Below, piece by piece: positions 1-6,015 of a stretch of 9,842 nt of DNA (positions within the stretch are counted from its first letter, which is position 1; the number at the start of each line of letters is the position of its first letter). The stretch is taken from NCBI GenBank assembly GCA_032059445.1, contig DAMCAP010000045.1, positions 1 to 9,842 of the forward strand, read 5' to 3'. The notes beneath the pieces are model-generated. The model had not been told where the DNA came from. It searched no databases and was given only the letters and a program-made list of their open reading frames with translations. This DNA is from DAMCAP01 sp032059445 (lineage in GTDB: Bacteria > Bacillota > Clostridia > Oscillospirales > Ruminococcaceae). Position numbers and translations under genes: made by a program.

Positions 1-2
1 AT

Positions 3-911
3 AGCAATCGCACCTTGCAACAGCTCTCCAATGAGCAGCCGGAGAGATCTATGCCTGTGCAGCCAGAGGTGAATCAACCTAGGAATGAAGCTGTGACGCA
101 GCAGGCTAGTGCTCCAGTGCAGGCAGCGATACAAGCGGTTCCGCAGGCAGCACTACCTCAAGCACCGATATACCAAACGCCTCAAGCCGCGCCACATCAT
201 GCCGCAGCCCACAGACAAATGCCTATATATCAGCCGCCTCAAGTCGTACCACCTCAATCTACAGCTGGCCACACACAAGCGCCTGTATACCAAGCACCCC
301 CAGAGGTGGCTCAACCAATGGCACAGCAGGCAGAATTACCGATCCCAATTGAGCCCCATACATACAACAACGAACTCATTTATCATAACCCCATAGCGCC
401 TTCTTATATCGACAATGACGAGGTGATCGAGCCGGTAGTTGACACACTCTATACAGATATGTCGGAAGCAGACGGTTATAACGGTCAGCCAGAAATTTAT
501 ACCCCACCCGAAAGCATAGGGATACAGGGATATGGTGGCCCTCAAAACATGCAGCAGGGGATGGGCAATAATCGTAATGTAAGAAGCAATCAAGGCGTTG
601 CTGCGGGCAGTAGCCACAATACCCTTGGCGGCTTACTAAGCTCTCTGCTGGGTACCGGTAACAAAAACAATAGCAATAGCGGCAGCATCAGCGCCGACTC
701 AATTATGGACACGGTAGCAGGGCTTAAAAACAACTTCGGCGAAACAATCACCAACACACTCTCTAGTGTTACCAGCCCTGTTACCCAGATCATGGATGCG
801 TTTGGCATCGACAGCGACAAGTTGATTATCATAGCGTTGATTTTGATTTTGCTCAACGAAAAGAGCGATAAGACCTTGCTGCTGGCCTTGGGGTATCTGC
901 TGATCTTCTAA
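3..911 (+). CDS. Gln/Pro-rich repeat protein with hydrophobic C-terminus (5' end cut by window)
   Basis: I do not recognise this protein. The frame is open to the left edge, and the first possible start (TTG at 15) has no ribosome binding site, so the true start lies outside the window. Residue numbers here count from that TTG. Residues 1-115 are rich in Gln, Pro and Ala and should be disordered. They carry three degenerate copies of a Q-x-P-[IV]-Y-Q-x-P module at 49-57, 68-76 and 88-96, a period of 19-20 residues. Residues 115-165 are acidic and Tyr-rich; 170-225 are Gly/Asn/Ser-rich. The C-terminus has two strongly hydrophobic stretches (about 270-280 and 287-298) split by the polar NEKSDK, which suggests a membrane or self-assembly hairpin. 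The gene ends at TAA and is followed by a terminator. A surface, envelope or spore-associated role is possible but only inferred. Confidence 0.7.
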   Translation, partial: SNRTLQQLSNEQPERSMPVQPEVNQPRNEAVTQQASAPVQAAIQAVPQAALPQAPIYQTPQAAPHHAAAHRQMPIYQPPQVVPPQSTAGHTQAPVYQAPPEVAQPMAQQAELPIPIEPHTYNNELIYHNPIAPSYIDNDEVIEPVVDTLYTDMSEADGYNGQPEIYTPPESIGIQGYGGPQNMQQGMGNNRNVRSNQGVAAGSSHNTLGGLLSSLLGTGNKNNSNSGSISADSIMDTVAGLKNNFGETITNTLSSVTSPVTQIMDAFGIDSDKLIIIALILILLNEKSDKTLLLALGYLLIF

Positions 912-924
912 TCTTACTATGATC

Positions 925-953
925 AAAACGGTGGGGCTTCCTGCCGTTTTTTT
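925..953 (+). terminator. Intrinsic terminator after the Gln/Pro-rich protein gene
   Basis: AAAACGG (925-931) pairs with CCGTTTT (944-950) and the T run continues to 953. It begins 13 bases after the stop codon at 909-911. The stem is short (7 bp) with a 12-base loop that may pair further, so efficiency is uncertain. Confidence 0.65.
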
Positions 954-1024
954 GTTTTGGAGGAATTGGGGATAATGAGGTAGAAGCAGTAAGCAAGCTC
1001 CTTGATTTGTGATGCAATGTCAGG

Positions 1025-1053
1025 TTGTAGAGTGCAGTGAAATCATGTATAAT
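1025..1053 (+). promoter_or_regulatory. Sigma-A-type promoter of prmA
   Basis: TTGTAG (1025-1030) lies 17 bp before a perfect TATAAT (1048-1053). Transcription would begin near 1060 and leave a leader of about 125 bases before the prmA start. The -35 box matches TTGACA only in its first three bases, but the -10 box and spacing are ideal. Confidence 0.6.
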
Positions 1054-1186
1054 GGGTAAAATAGTGAAAGACTTTGGTAAGGCGGTTTTATGGTAAAAGT
1101 GATGGTATAGAGCTGCTCTACAAGGGAATGCTGAAAGTAAAAAATCAATGGTAGGTCTATAGAGACCAAACATAAGGAGTAACAGT

Positions 1187-2107
1187 ATGGAATGGACTGA
1201 AATTAAAATTCGCACGGCTGTAAAGGATCTGGATGATGTGACGGCTATCGTTTCGATGGTGGCGGGAGCGGGTATCTATATAGAAGATTATTCTGACCTA
1301 GAGACTCAGGCAGTCAAGATTGCCAACATTGATCTGATCGACGAAGAGCTGGTAGCACAGCAGCGGGAAGACAGCATCGTGCATATTTACCTCTCCCCTG
1401 ATGAATCTCCTGCAGAGATTATCGCGTATGTAGGGGCGCAGCTTACCGCCGTTGGGATCCGTTTTGCCATTGAAACCGACAGTGTAAAGGAAGATGACTG
1501 GGCTACTGCATGGAAAAAATACTATCACCCCATCGAGCTGACTGATGGGCTGGCGATCTGCCCATCTTGGGAGGAGTACACCCCGAAGGAAGGGCAGAAG
1601 GTCATCAGGCTTGACCCCGGTATGGCCTTTGGTACTGGCACCCACGATACAACCCAGCTTTGCTTAAAGCTGCTGGAAAAGAACCTTCGAAAAGGTGAAG
1701 CGATGCTGGATATCGGCTGTGGTAGCGGTATACTGGCGATCGGAGGCAAGCTGTTGGGGAGCGCACGGACGGTAGCGGTTGACATCGACCCTCACGCAGT
1801 AAAGGTAGCGGGTGAGAATGCTGCACTAAACGGTATAGAGGATATCGAGCTGGTGTGCACCGATCTGGTTGCATCGGTGGGTGGCCGCTTTGATGTCATC
1901 TGTGCCAATATCGTAGCCGATGTAATTATCCGCCTCTCTCCTTCTTTGCAGGAGCTGATGGCTGAGGGGGCAAGGTTTATTGCTTCGGGGATCATCATCG
2001 AGCGTAGAGATGAAGTAATCGCCGCCCTACAGGAGCAGGGGCTGGAAGTATTTGAATCGCTGGAGAATAAGGGCTGGGCTGCTTTGGCTTGTAGAAGAAG
2101 CGAATGA
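1187..2107 (+). CDS. prmA: Ribosomal protein L11 methyltransferase
   Basis: PrmA transfers methyl groups from S-adenosylmethionine to lysines and the N-terminal amine of ribosomal protein L11 in the cytoplasm. The 306-residue length is normal for the family. Residues 1-100 form the substrate-recognition part. A conserved W-A-x-x-W-K-K-Y-Y-H-P segment lies at 105-114, and the family signature DPGMAFGTGTHDTT at 143-156. The SAM-binding glycine motif LDIGCGSG is at 174-181, the acidic loop VDIDP at 198-202 and the catalytic-region CANIVAD at 239-245. The ATG start is fixed by AAGGAG at 1174-1179, seven bases upstream. The gene appears to be transcribed alone from its own promoter. The rsmE and dnaJ neighbours common in other Firmicutes are not here. 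No truncation or missing motif is seen. Confidence 0.96.
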   Translation: MEWTEIKIRTAVKDLDDVTAIVSMVAGAGIYIEDYSDLETQAVKIANIDLIDEELVAQQREDSIVHIYLSPDESPAEIIAYVGAQLTAVGIRFAIETDSVKEDDWATAWKKYYHPIELTDGLAICPSWEEYTPKEGQKVIRLDPGMAFGTGTHDTTQLCLKLLEKNLRKGEAMLDIGCGSGILAIGGKLLGSARTVAVDIDPHAVKVAGENAALNGIEDIELVCTDLVASVGGRFDVICANIVADVIIRLSPSLQELMAEGARFIASGIIIERRDEVIAALQEQGLEVFESLENKGWAALACRRSE

Positions 2108-2122
2108 AATAAGCATATAAAA

Positions 2123-2153
2123 AGGCTGGTATCGGATCAACCGATGCCAGCCT
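2123..2153. terminator. Bidirectional terminator between prmA and the convergent membrane protein gene
   Basis: A 13-bp stem (2123-2135 with 2141-2153, one G-U pair at 2130/2146) closes a 5-base loop. It follows the prmA stop by about 16 bases on the + strand and the stop of the 2171-2566 gene by 17 bases on the - strand. The - strand side has TTTTATAT after the stem; the + strand side has only GATTTATTT. It probably serves both genes. Confidence 0.75.
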
Positions 2154-2170
2154 GATTTATTTGGTGGGAG

Positions 2171-2566
2171 TTATTTTGCTCTTGCTAAGTAGTGTGTGAT
2201 AAGATGATAAGCAGCTGTAACAAGAATAGGGATGAGGATCAGGTAAGAGAGGATGCTGGGCAGGGTAAAATTCATCGTATTGGATACCTCCCCATACTCG
2301 AGCATATACCGGCATATCATGCCTATGGCTGTTAGGATAAGGCTTGTAAAGTATACGGCTATATGACGATGCATCCCCCAAATTGAAGCAAAGCCCAGAG
2401 CAATGATGCTGTAGGTAGCCAGCAACAGATAGGCTTTGGTAAAGTCGAGGGGGAAGCGTTCGTTTCCAAAAGGAAACACAAAGCAGCCTGCAAATACTAC
2501 ATAACCTAAGACCAGGGCTTTGCTTGCTTTGGGGTGCTGTTGCAGATACAATCGTAGTTTCTTCAT
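2171..2566 (-). CDS. Small integral membrane protein of unknown function (131 aa)
   Basis: I cannot assign this to a named family. The protein has a short basic N-terminus (MKKLRLYLQQHPK) and then four hydrophobic segments at about 17-34, 44-64, 69-89 and 103-125, with the basic tail ARAK. That pattern fits a four-helix inner-membrane protein with positive charges on the cytoplasmic side. No catalytic or ligand-binding motif stands out. The ATG at 2566 follows GAGGAG with a normal spacing, and a TATAAT promoter lies about 35 bases further upstream, so this is a single-gene unit. A longer 155-codon reading in another frame covers the same DNA, but it lacks a membrane pattern and its start lies upstream of the promoter's -10 box, so I prefer this frame. 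Confidence 0.75.
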   Translation of the reverse strand: MKKLRLYLQQHPKASKALVLGYVVFAGCFVFPFGNERFPLDFTKAYLLLATYSIIALGFASIWGMHRHIAVYFTSLILTAIGMICRYMLEYGEVSNTMNFTLPSILSYLILIPILVTAAYHLITHYLARAK

Positions 2567-2600
2567 GGGGAGGCTCCTCTCTACTTGCTATATGGTATCT

Positions 2601-2629
2601 ATTATAACAGTAAGCATAGATCAAAGCAA
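2601..2629 (-). promoter_or_regulatory. Extended -10 promoter of the 131-aa membrane protein gene
   Basis: On the - strand, TTGCTT (2629-2624) precedes TATAAT (2606-2601) by 17 bp, and TGT directly before the TATAAT gives an extended -10 (TGnTATAAT). Transcription should start near 2594, about 28 bases before the ATG at 2566. Confidence 0.6.
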
Positions 2630-2684
2630 TTCAGGCTGCTGACTGTAACTTTACCGCAGATGATGGATAGAAACAATAATGGCG

Positions 2685-2722
2685 AAAAAACAAACTCCCC
2701 TTACCATAGTTGGCAAGGGGAG
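2685..2722 (-). terminator. Intrinsic terminator of the sdaAB-sdaAA operon
   Basis: On the - strand CTCCCCTT (2722-2715) pairs with AAGGGGAG (2702-2695), and a further two pairs follow after one mismatch. The hairpin is followed by TTTGTTTTTT (2694-2685). It starts 18 bases after the sdaAA stop codon. This is one of the strongest terminators in the window. Confidence 0.88.
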
Positions 2723-2740
2723 CAGGGGAATCGGATAGAT

Positions 2741-3604
2741 TTAGCGGCATTTACCGCAGGCAGCACAGGCAGAAGGAGCCTTTGCCATACCGCCGAGGGC
2801 TGTTTCACGTAGAGATGGAGGCAGCACCTTACCGACGGAGTACATTACCTCTACCATTTCGTCGAAGGGCACTAAATGGGTGATGCCGCTTAGCGACATC
2901 TCAGCACAAACCAGCGCGTTGGAGACTCCCATGGCATTTCGCTTTTGGCAAGGGGCTTCTACAAGGCCTCCTACAGGGTCACAGACCAGGCCTAGGATAT
3001 TGGCGATCGCTGTAGCGGCTGCATCGAGGCAGGCCTTTGGAGAGCCACCCAGCAGCTCTGTGATGGCAGAAGCGGCCATTGCACTTGCGGCACCTACCTC
3101 TGCTTGGCACCCACCCTCAGCACCGGCTACAGTAGCGTTGCGGGTGATCAGGTAACCGATGGCGGCTGCATTAAACAGAGCCATCAGCAGCTTATCGTCG
3201 GGGATGTCGTATTCCTCAGCGATCGCCATCAGGCCACCGGGCAATACGCCCGAGGAGCCTGCTGTGGGAGCCGCTACGATGATACCCATGGAGGCGTTGA
3301 CCTCCAGCACGCTCATAGCATAGCTGATGGCTTTATTCATCAGGCTGCCGCAGGCTGTTTTACCATTCTTGGTAGCGAGTAAGCGAGCTTCACCACCGAT
3401 GAGACCGCCCATGGTATTGAGGGGCTCTTCGATAGCGGAGTGGGTTGCGTTTTTCATTACATTGAGGGTCTGCTGCATCTGCTCTAAGATATCGCGCTCC
3501 GATCGACCACTTAGCTCGATCTCACGGTAGAGCATCACCTGAGAGATGGTGATATCGTTTATCTGGCACAGCTCTAAAAGCTGCGCTCCGGTTTTAAATT
3601 TCAT
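2741..3604 (-). CDS. sdaAA: L-serine dehydratase, iron-sulfur dependent, alpha subunit
   Basis: This is the catalytic alpha subunit of L-serine ammonia-lyase, which converts L-serine to pyruvate and ammonia with an oxygen-sensitive [4Fe-4S] cluster. At 287 residues it has the usual length. The PTAGSSGVLPGG segment (113-124) belongs to the active-site region. Likely cluster cysteines are C166 (GAEGGCQAEVG), C208 (LVCDPVGG) and C219 (APCQKRN), all in conserved settings. The protein ends with three further cysteines, C280, C283 and C286, one residue before the end. The ATG follows AGAGGT at a normal distance. It lies 58 bases after sdaAB with no terminator between, so the two should be co-transcribed and form one heteromeric enzyme. 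An anaerobic fermentative or serine-detoxifying role fits. Confidence 0.95.
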   Translation of the reverse strand: MKFKTGAQLLELCQINDITISQVMLYREIELSGRSERDILEQMQQTLNVMKNATHSAIEEPLNTMGGLIGGEARLLATKNGKTACGSLMNKAISYAMSVLEVNASMGIIVAAPTAGSSGVLPGGLMAIAEEYDIPDDKLLMALFNAAAIGYLITRNATVAGAEGGCQAEVGAASAMAASAITELLGGSPKACLDAAATAIANILGLVCDPVGGLVEAPCQKRNAMGVSNALVCAEMSLSGITHLVPFDEMVEVMYSVGKVLPPSLRETALGGMAKAPSACAACGKCR

Positions 3605-3662
3605 CTTGATACCTCTATTTTGTTACAGTCTTATACAGGCTTAGGGATGCTATACACAAGGG

Positions 3663-4331
3663 CTAGATGCTGATGATCGAAACGTCCTTTACATAGATGC
3701 AAGACAACAGCTTGGCAGTAACTGCCTCATCAATCGGCTCATCTGCCTCAAGGATTGCAAAAGCTCTGCCGCCTTTTTGCTGGCGGTATACGCGCATGAA
3801 GGCAATGTTGATGCCAAACTCGCTGATGATGGAGGTGATTGTGGTGATAACGCCGGGAGCGTCATCCTGCTCGATGACGATGGTGTAGTACTCACCGGTG
3901 AAGCTGACCTTGATGTCGTTGATCCTTGTAATACGGATAGCTCCGCCACCGGTCGACTCGCCGATTACTGCGATCTTTTGACCCTGCTTGGTATAAGCTC
4001 GAATCAAGATGGTGTTTGGGTGATCTGTATCTGTTTCGGCATCGGGGGTAAAGGTATACGCAATGCCTGCTTCGTCGGCTAGTTTAAAGGAATCACGCAC
4101 CCGCAGGTCGCTGGTGTCGAAGCCCAATATACCGCCTAGTAGCGCACGGTCGGTGCCGTGACCCTGATAAGTCTGCGCAAAGGAGCCGTAGAGGGTAAAC
4201 TCCACCTTGACAATCGGTGAGTTGGCCATACGGTTGACCATTGCAGCGATTCTTAAAGCTCCTGCTGTGTGGGAGCTAGATGGTCCAACCATGATCGGAC
4301 CAATTACATCAAAAACCCCTATTTCCTTCAA
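3663..4331 (-). CDS. sdaAB: L-serine dehydratase, iron-sulfur dependent, beta subunit
   Basis: The beta subunit partners SdaAA in serine deamination. The N-terminal domain carries GPSSSHTAG (16-24), GHGTD (57-61), HPNT (104-107) and GESTGGG (124-130), all typical of this subunit. Residues from about 148 to 222 form an ACT domain, which in related proteins binds amino acids or mediates assembly. The 222-residue length is normal. The start codon is TTG: the codons read TTG AAG GAA ATA, and AAAGGAG at 4345-4339 lies seven bases upstream, so TTG is well supported. It is the first gene of the sdaAB-sdaAA pair. Confidence 0.95.
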   Translation of the reverse strand: MKEIGVFDVIGPIMVGPSSSHTAGALRIAAMVNRMANSPIVKVEFTLYGSFAQTYQGHGTDRALLGGILGFDTSDLRVRDSFKLADEAGIAYTFTPDAETDTDHPNTILIRAYTKQGQKIAVIGESTGGGAIRITRINDIKVSFTGEYYTIVIEQDDAPGVITTITSIISEFGINIAFMRVYRQQKGGRAFAILEADEPIDEAVTAKLLSCIYVKDVSIISI

Positions 4332-4345
4332 GAGAATTCTCCTTT
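4332..4345 (-). promoter_or_regulatory. Ribosome binding site that fixes a TTG start for sdaAB
   Basis: AAAGGAG (4345-4339) is followed by seven bases and then TTG (4331-4329). No in-frame ATG or GTG nearby has a comparable Shine-Dalgarno sequence, and the SdaAB family N-terminus begins just here. Confidence 0.75.
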
Positions 4346-4383
4346 TACTGTGGTTATATTTTAAGCCGCAGGTTATACGGTTA

Positions 4384-4414
4384 CGTATGGGCAGTCAGAT
4401 GATCTTAGTGTCAA
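4384..4414 (-). promoter_or_regulatory. Possible promoter of the sdaAB-sdaAA operon
   Basis: A perfect TTGACA lies at 4414-4409 on the - strand. The best -10 is poor: CATACG at 4389-4384 with a 19-bp spacer, or CCCATA at 17 bp. A TATAAC (4377-4372) sits too far for this -35. A weak or activator-dependent promoter would fit, but the assignment is tentative. Confidence 0.35.
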
Positions 4415-4438
4415 GGCGGCTTGTGGCAATATCCAAGA

Positions 4439-4463
4439 ATAGGGCGGATATCATCCGCCCTAT
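4439..4463 (-). terminator. Hairpin terminator after the amidohydrolase gene
   Basis: A perfect 11-bp stem (4439-4449 with 4453-4463, core GGGCGGAT/ATCCGCCC) with a 3-base loop lies about 45 bases after the amidohydrolase stop. The - strand tail is only ATTCTTGG, so the U-tract is weak, but position and stem strength favour a terminator. Confidence 0.55.
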
Positions 4464-4508
4464 ACCTTAAACTTTTTGATGTCCCGTTAAATGCCAAAGG
4501 TAAGCTGC

Positions 4509-5687
4509 TTAGCGGTTGTTTTGGAGCCAACCGATGGCTGCTTGGGTGTATACCGCAACGGCGATTGCCAGTGTATCCTCATTGTAGGTTACCTTAGGGT
4601 TGTGGCCCTGATAGTGGTAGCCTTCCTCTGGGGAACCAGCAGCAATCCATAGCAATACGGCAGGTACACGCAGGGCGATCTCTGCAAAGTCCTCAGAGCC
4701 CATCATTCTGGCAAGAGGTACGATGTTTTCTTCGCCGACTACCTTAGCAGCGTGCTTGATCATTTCGTCTCCGATGGTAGGGTCGTTGACCATGCAGGCG
4801 GTGCCTGACATAAAGTCTACCTCGGCACTACCCCCAAAGGTCGCAGCGATGCCGCTTACGATCTCTACAAGGCGCTTCTTGATCTTGGCACGGACTTCTT
4901 CGTTAAAGGTACGGATGGTTCCCTCCATCATTGCAGTTTGAGGGATGATATTTGGCGCATTGCCACCCTGGATGTGACCGATTGTGAGGATCATTGGGTC
5001 TTGTGCGTTGATCTCACGAGCGTTGACAGTCTGTAGAGCGGTGTGGATGTGGCAGGCGATATTGATAGGGTCAACCGAGTTGTGAGGGCTAGCTCCGTGA
5101 GAGCCAAATCCTGTAATGTTGATCCGGAAGATATCAGAGGAACCCATGATGGGGCCGGATATGTAAGCGATCTTGCCTGTCTGAAGCTTGCCGGGCATTA
5201 CATGCATAGCAAAGGCTGCATCGGGCTTGTAGGTGGTAAGGAGGCCTGCCTCGATCATCGATCTAGCGCCGCTTAGGCCTTCTTCGTCGGGCTGGAACAT
5301 CAGCACAACTTTGCCGTTTAGCTGCTCGCGGTTTTCCATCAGCAATTTAGCGGTACCCAGCAGGGTTGCAGTGTGGAGGTCGTGACCGCAGGTGTGGCCG
5401 AAGTTGTTGCAGCTTGCAAAGGGAAGACCGGTGGTTTCCTGCATAGGCAGAGCGTCCATATCGGAGCGCAGCAGCACGGTTTTGCCAGGATGGGCACCTT
5501 CAATCACCACAACGATGCCACATTTTGCCATGTCGATAGGGGTGCAGCCCATAGCAGTCAGCTGCTCTTTGACAAATTTAACAGTGTTCGGCAGTTCGCT
5601 GCCTACCTCTGGATTTTGATGGAGATGTCTTCTCCAGGCTACAAGGCTGTCATGAATGGCCTTGGCCTGAGATAGATACTGATTCAT
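4509..5687 (-). CDS. M20 (M20D-type) metallo-amidohydrolase, N-acyl-amino acid / hippurate hydrolase-like
   Basis: This 392-residue cytosolic enzyme belongs to the M20 dinuclear-metal family that hydrolyses N-acyl amino acids or related amides. Family marks in order: RRHLHQNPE (19-27), RSDMDALP (74-81), HTCGHD (98-103) with likely metal ligands C100 and H102, QPDEE (132-136) with the catalytic and ligand glutamates, H162 in AMHV, the lid-domain FGSHGA (194-199), MGSEDFA (329-335) and the C-terminal ligand H362 in YQGHNP. Residues about 180-295 form the dimerisation/lid domain. Length is normal and all key residues are present. Substrate cannot be fixed from sequence: hippurate, N-acetyl amino acids, N-acetyl-diaminopimelate or an auxin-type conjugate are options. 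The ATG follows a perfect AGGAGG at seven bases. It is transcribed alone. Confidence 0.9.
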   Translation of the reverse strand: MNQYLSQAKAIHDSLVAWRRHLHQNPEVGSELPNTVKFVKEQLTAMGCTPIDMAKCGIVVVIEGAHPGKTVLLRSDMDALPMQETTGLPFASCNNFGHTCGHDLHTATLLGTAKLLMENREQLNGKVVLMFQPDEEGLSGARSMIEAGLLTTYKPDAAFAMHVMPGKLQTGKIAYISGPIMGSSDIFRINITGFGSHGASPHNSVDPINIACHIHTALQTVNAREINAQDPMILTIGHIQGGNAPNIIPQTAMMEGTIRTFNEEVRAKIKKRLVEIVSGIAATFGGSAEVDFMSGTACMVNDPTIGDEMIKHAAKVVGEENIVPLARMMGSEDFAEIALRVPAVLLWIAAGSPEEGYHYQGHNPKVTYNEDTLAIAVAVYTQAAIGWLQNNR

Positions 5688-5722
5688 AGTATTACCTCCT
5701 TATAATTCTGTAGTTTTATCAT

Positions 5723-5751
5723 ATTATACAGCAAGCGTAGCTTATTGTATA
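5723..5751 (-). promoter_or_regulatory. Promoter of the amidohydrolase gene
   Basis: On the - strand TATACA (5751-5746) and TATAAT (5728-5723) are separated by 17 bp. The start point would fall near 5716, about 29 bases before the ATG, with AGGAGG in between. The -35 matches four of six consensus bases. Confidence 0.65.
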
Positions 5752-5753
5752 AT
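5723..5753. repeat. 31-bp dyad overlapping the amidohydrolase promoter, possible operator
   Basis: ATTATACA (5723-5730) and TGTATAAT (5746-5753) are perfect inverted repeats, and AAGC (5733-5736) / GCTT (5740-5743) continue the symmetry inside; 12 of 15 positions pair around base 5738. Because each outer arm holds a TATAAT and a TATACA, the same DNA reads as a promoter on both strands (+ strand: TATACA at 5725-5730, TATAAT at 5748-5753). It could be an operator for a dimeric repressor, or two face-to-face promoters. Confidence 0.5.
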
Positions 5754-5985
5754 TGCCCTAGCCCTAGGCTGGGCGCTTGCGTTTATTATACATCGGAAAT
5801 AGGGGCTTGTCAAAAGCTATTTTGTGTTTTAAAGACGTACAGTAAGGGATCGGGGGAATTGTCTGATATTAGACCGAAAGAAGTCATAATGGGAGTTTTG
5901 CCGTCGAGGAACTGTGGTGAGGCGCATTGAGGAGCCAAGCGGCATCTGCAAGCCAGCTACACTGCTGTATGCAGGGCGCAAAAAA
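5754..5985 (+). other. Gene-free region with potential RNA structure
   Basis: No convincing protein gene lies between the amidohydrolase promoter and the trkA terminator. A 61-codon reading that starts with TTG at 5745 overlaps the TATAAT and has no ribosome binding site. Several hairpins can be drawn: AAATAG/CTATTT near 5798-5823, GTCT/AGAC near 5862-5875, and a nested one with CTGCA (5946-5950) to TGCAG (5970-5974) enclosing CAGC (5954-5957) to GCTG (5964-5967). GCCCT at 5761-5765 could also pair with AGGGC at 5973-5977, near the two ends of a transcript starting at the + strand TATAAT. I do not match it to a known riboswitch or RNA family, and no U-rich + strand terminator follows. Confidence 0.25.
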
Positions 5986-6008
5986 GCCCCGCTCTACAAA
6001 AGCGGGGC
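5980..6008 (-). terminator. Intrinsic terminator of the trkA gene pair
   Basis: On the - strand GCCCCGCT (6008-6001) pairs with AGCGGGGC (5993-5986) around a 7-base loop, followed by six T residues (5985-5980). It starts 7 bases after the stop codon at 6018-6016. Textbook form. Confidence 0.92.
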
Positions 6009-6015
6009 AGTGGTA

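Noticed and set aside
159..302. Tandem repeats in the left-edge gene considered as a CRISPR or DNA repeat array
   Set aside because: Units are in-frame, 57-60 bases apart, degenerate at the DNA level and conserved as protein, so they are coding repeats.
853..1215. 120-codon - strand reading across the prmA leader
   Set aside because: It runs through a + strand terminator, promoter and ribosome binding site, and has no motif or sensible upstream signal.
2157..2624. 155-codon - strand reading overlapping the 131-aa membrane protein
   Set aside because: Its start at 2624 lies within the promoter, upstream of the TATAAT at 2606-2601, it has no ribosome binding site, and its composition (many Tyr, Ser, His, Pro, Cys) is typical of a shadow frame. 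The 131-aa frame has a coherent four-helix pattern and a GAGGAG.
5745..5930. 61-codon + strand reading starting at TTG
   Set aside because: The start lies inside the TATAAT element, there is no ribosome binding site, and the translation shows no domain or hydrophobic pattern.
5860..5985. Riboswitch or T-box for the amidohydrolase
   Set aside because: The stretch lies upstream of the amidohydrolase promoter, not in its 29-base leader, so it cannot be a leader element for that gene. No T-box or riboswitch core sequence is visible.
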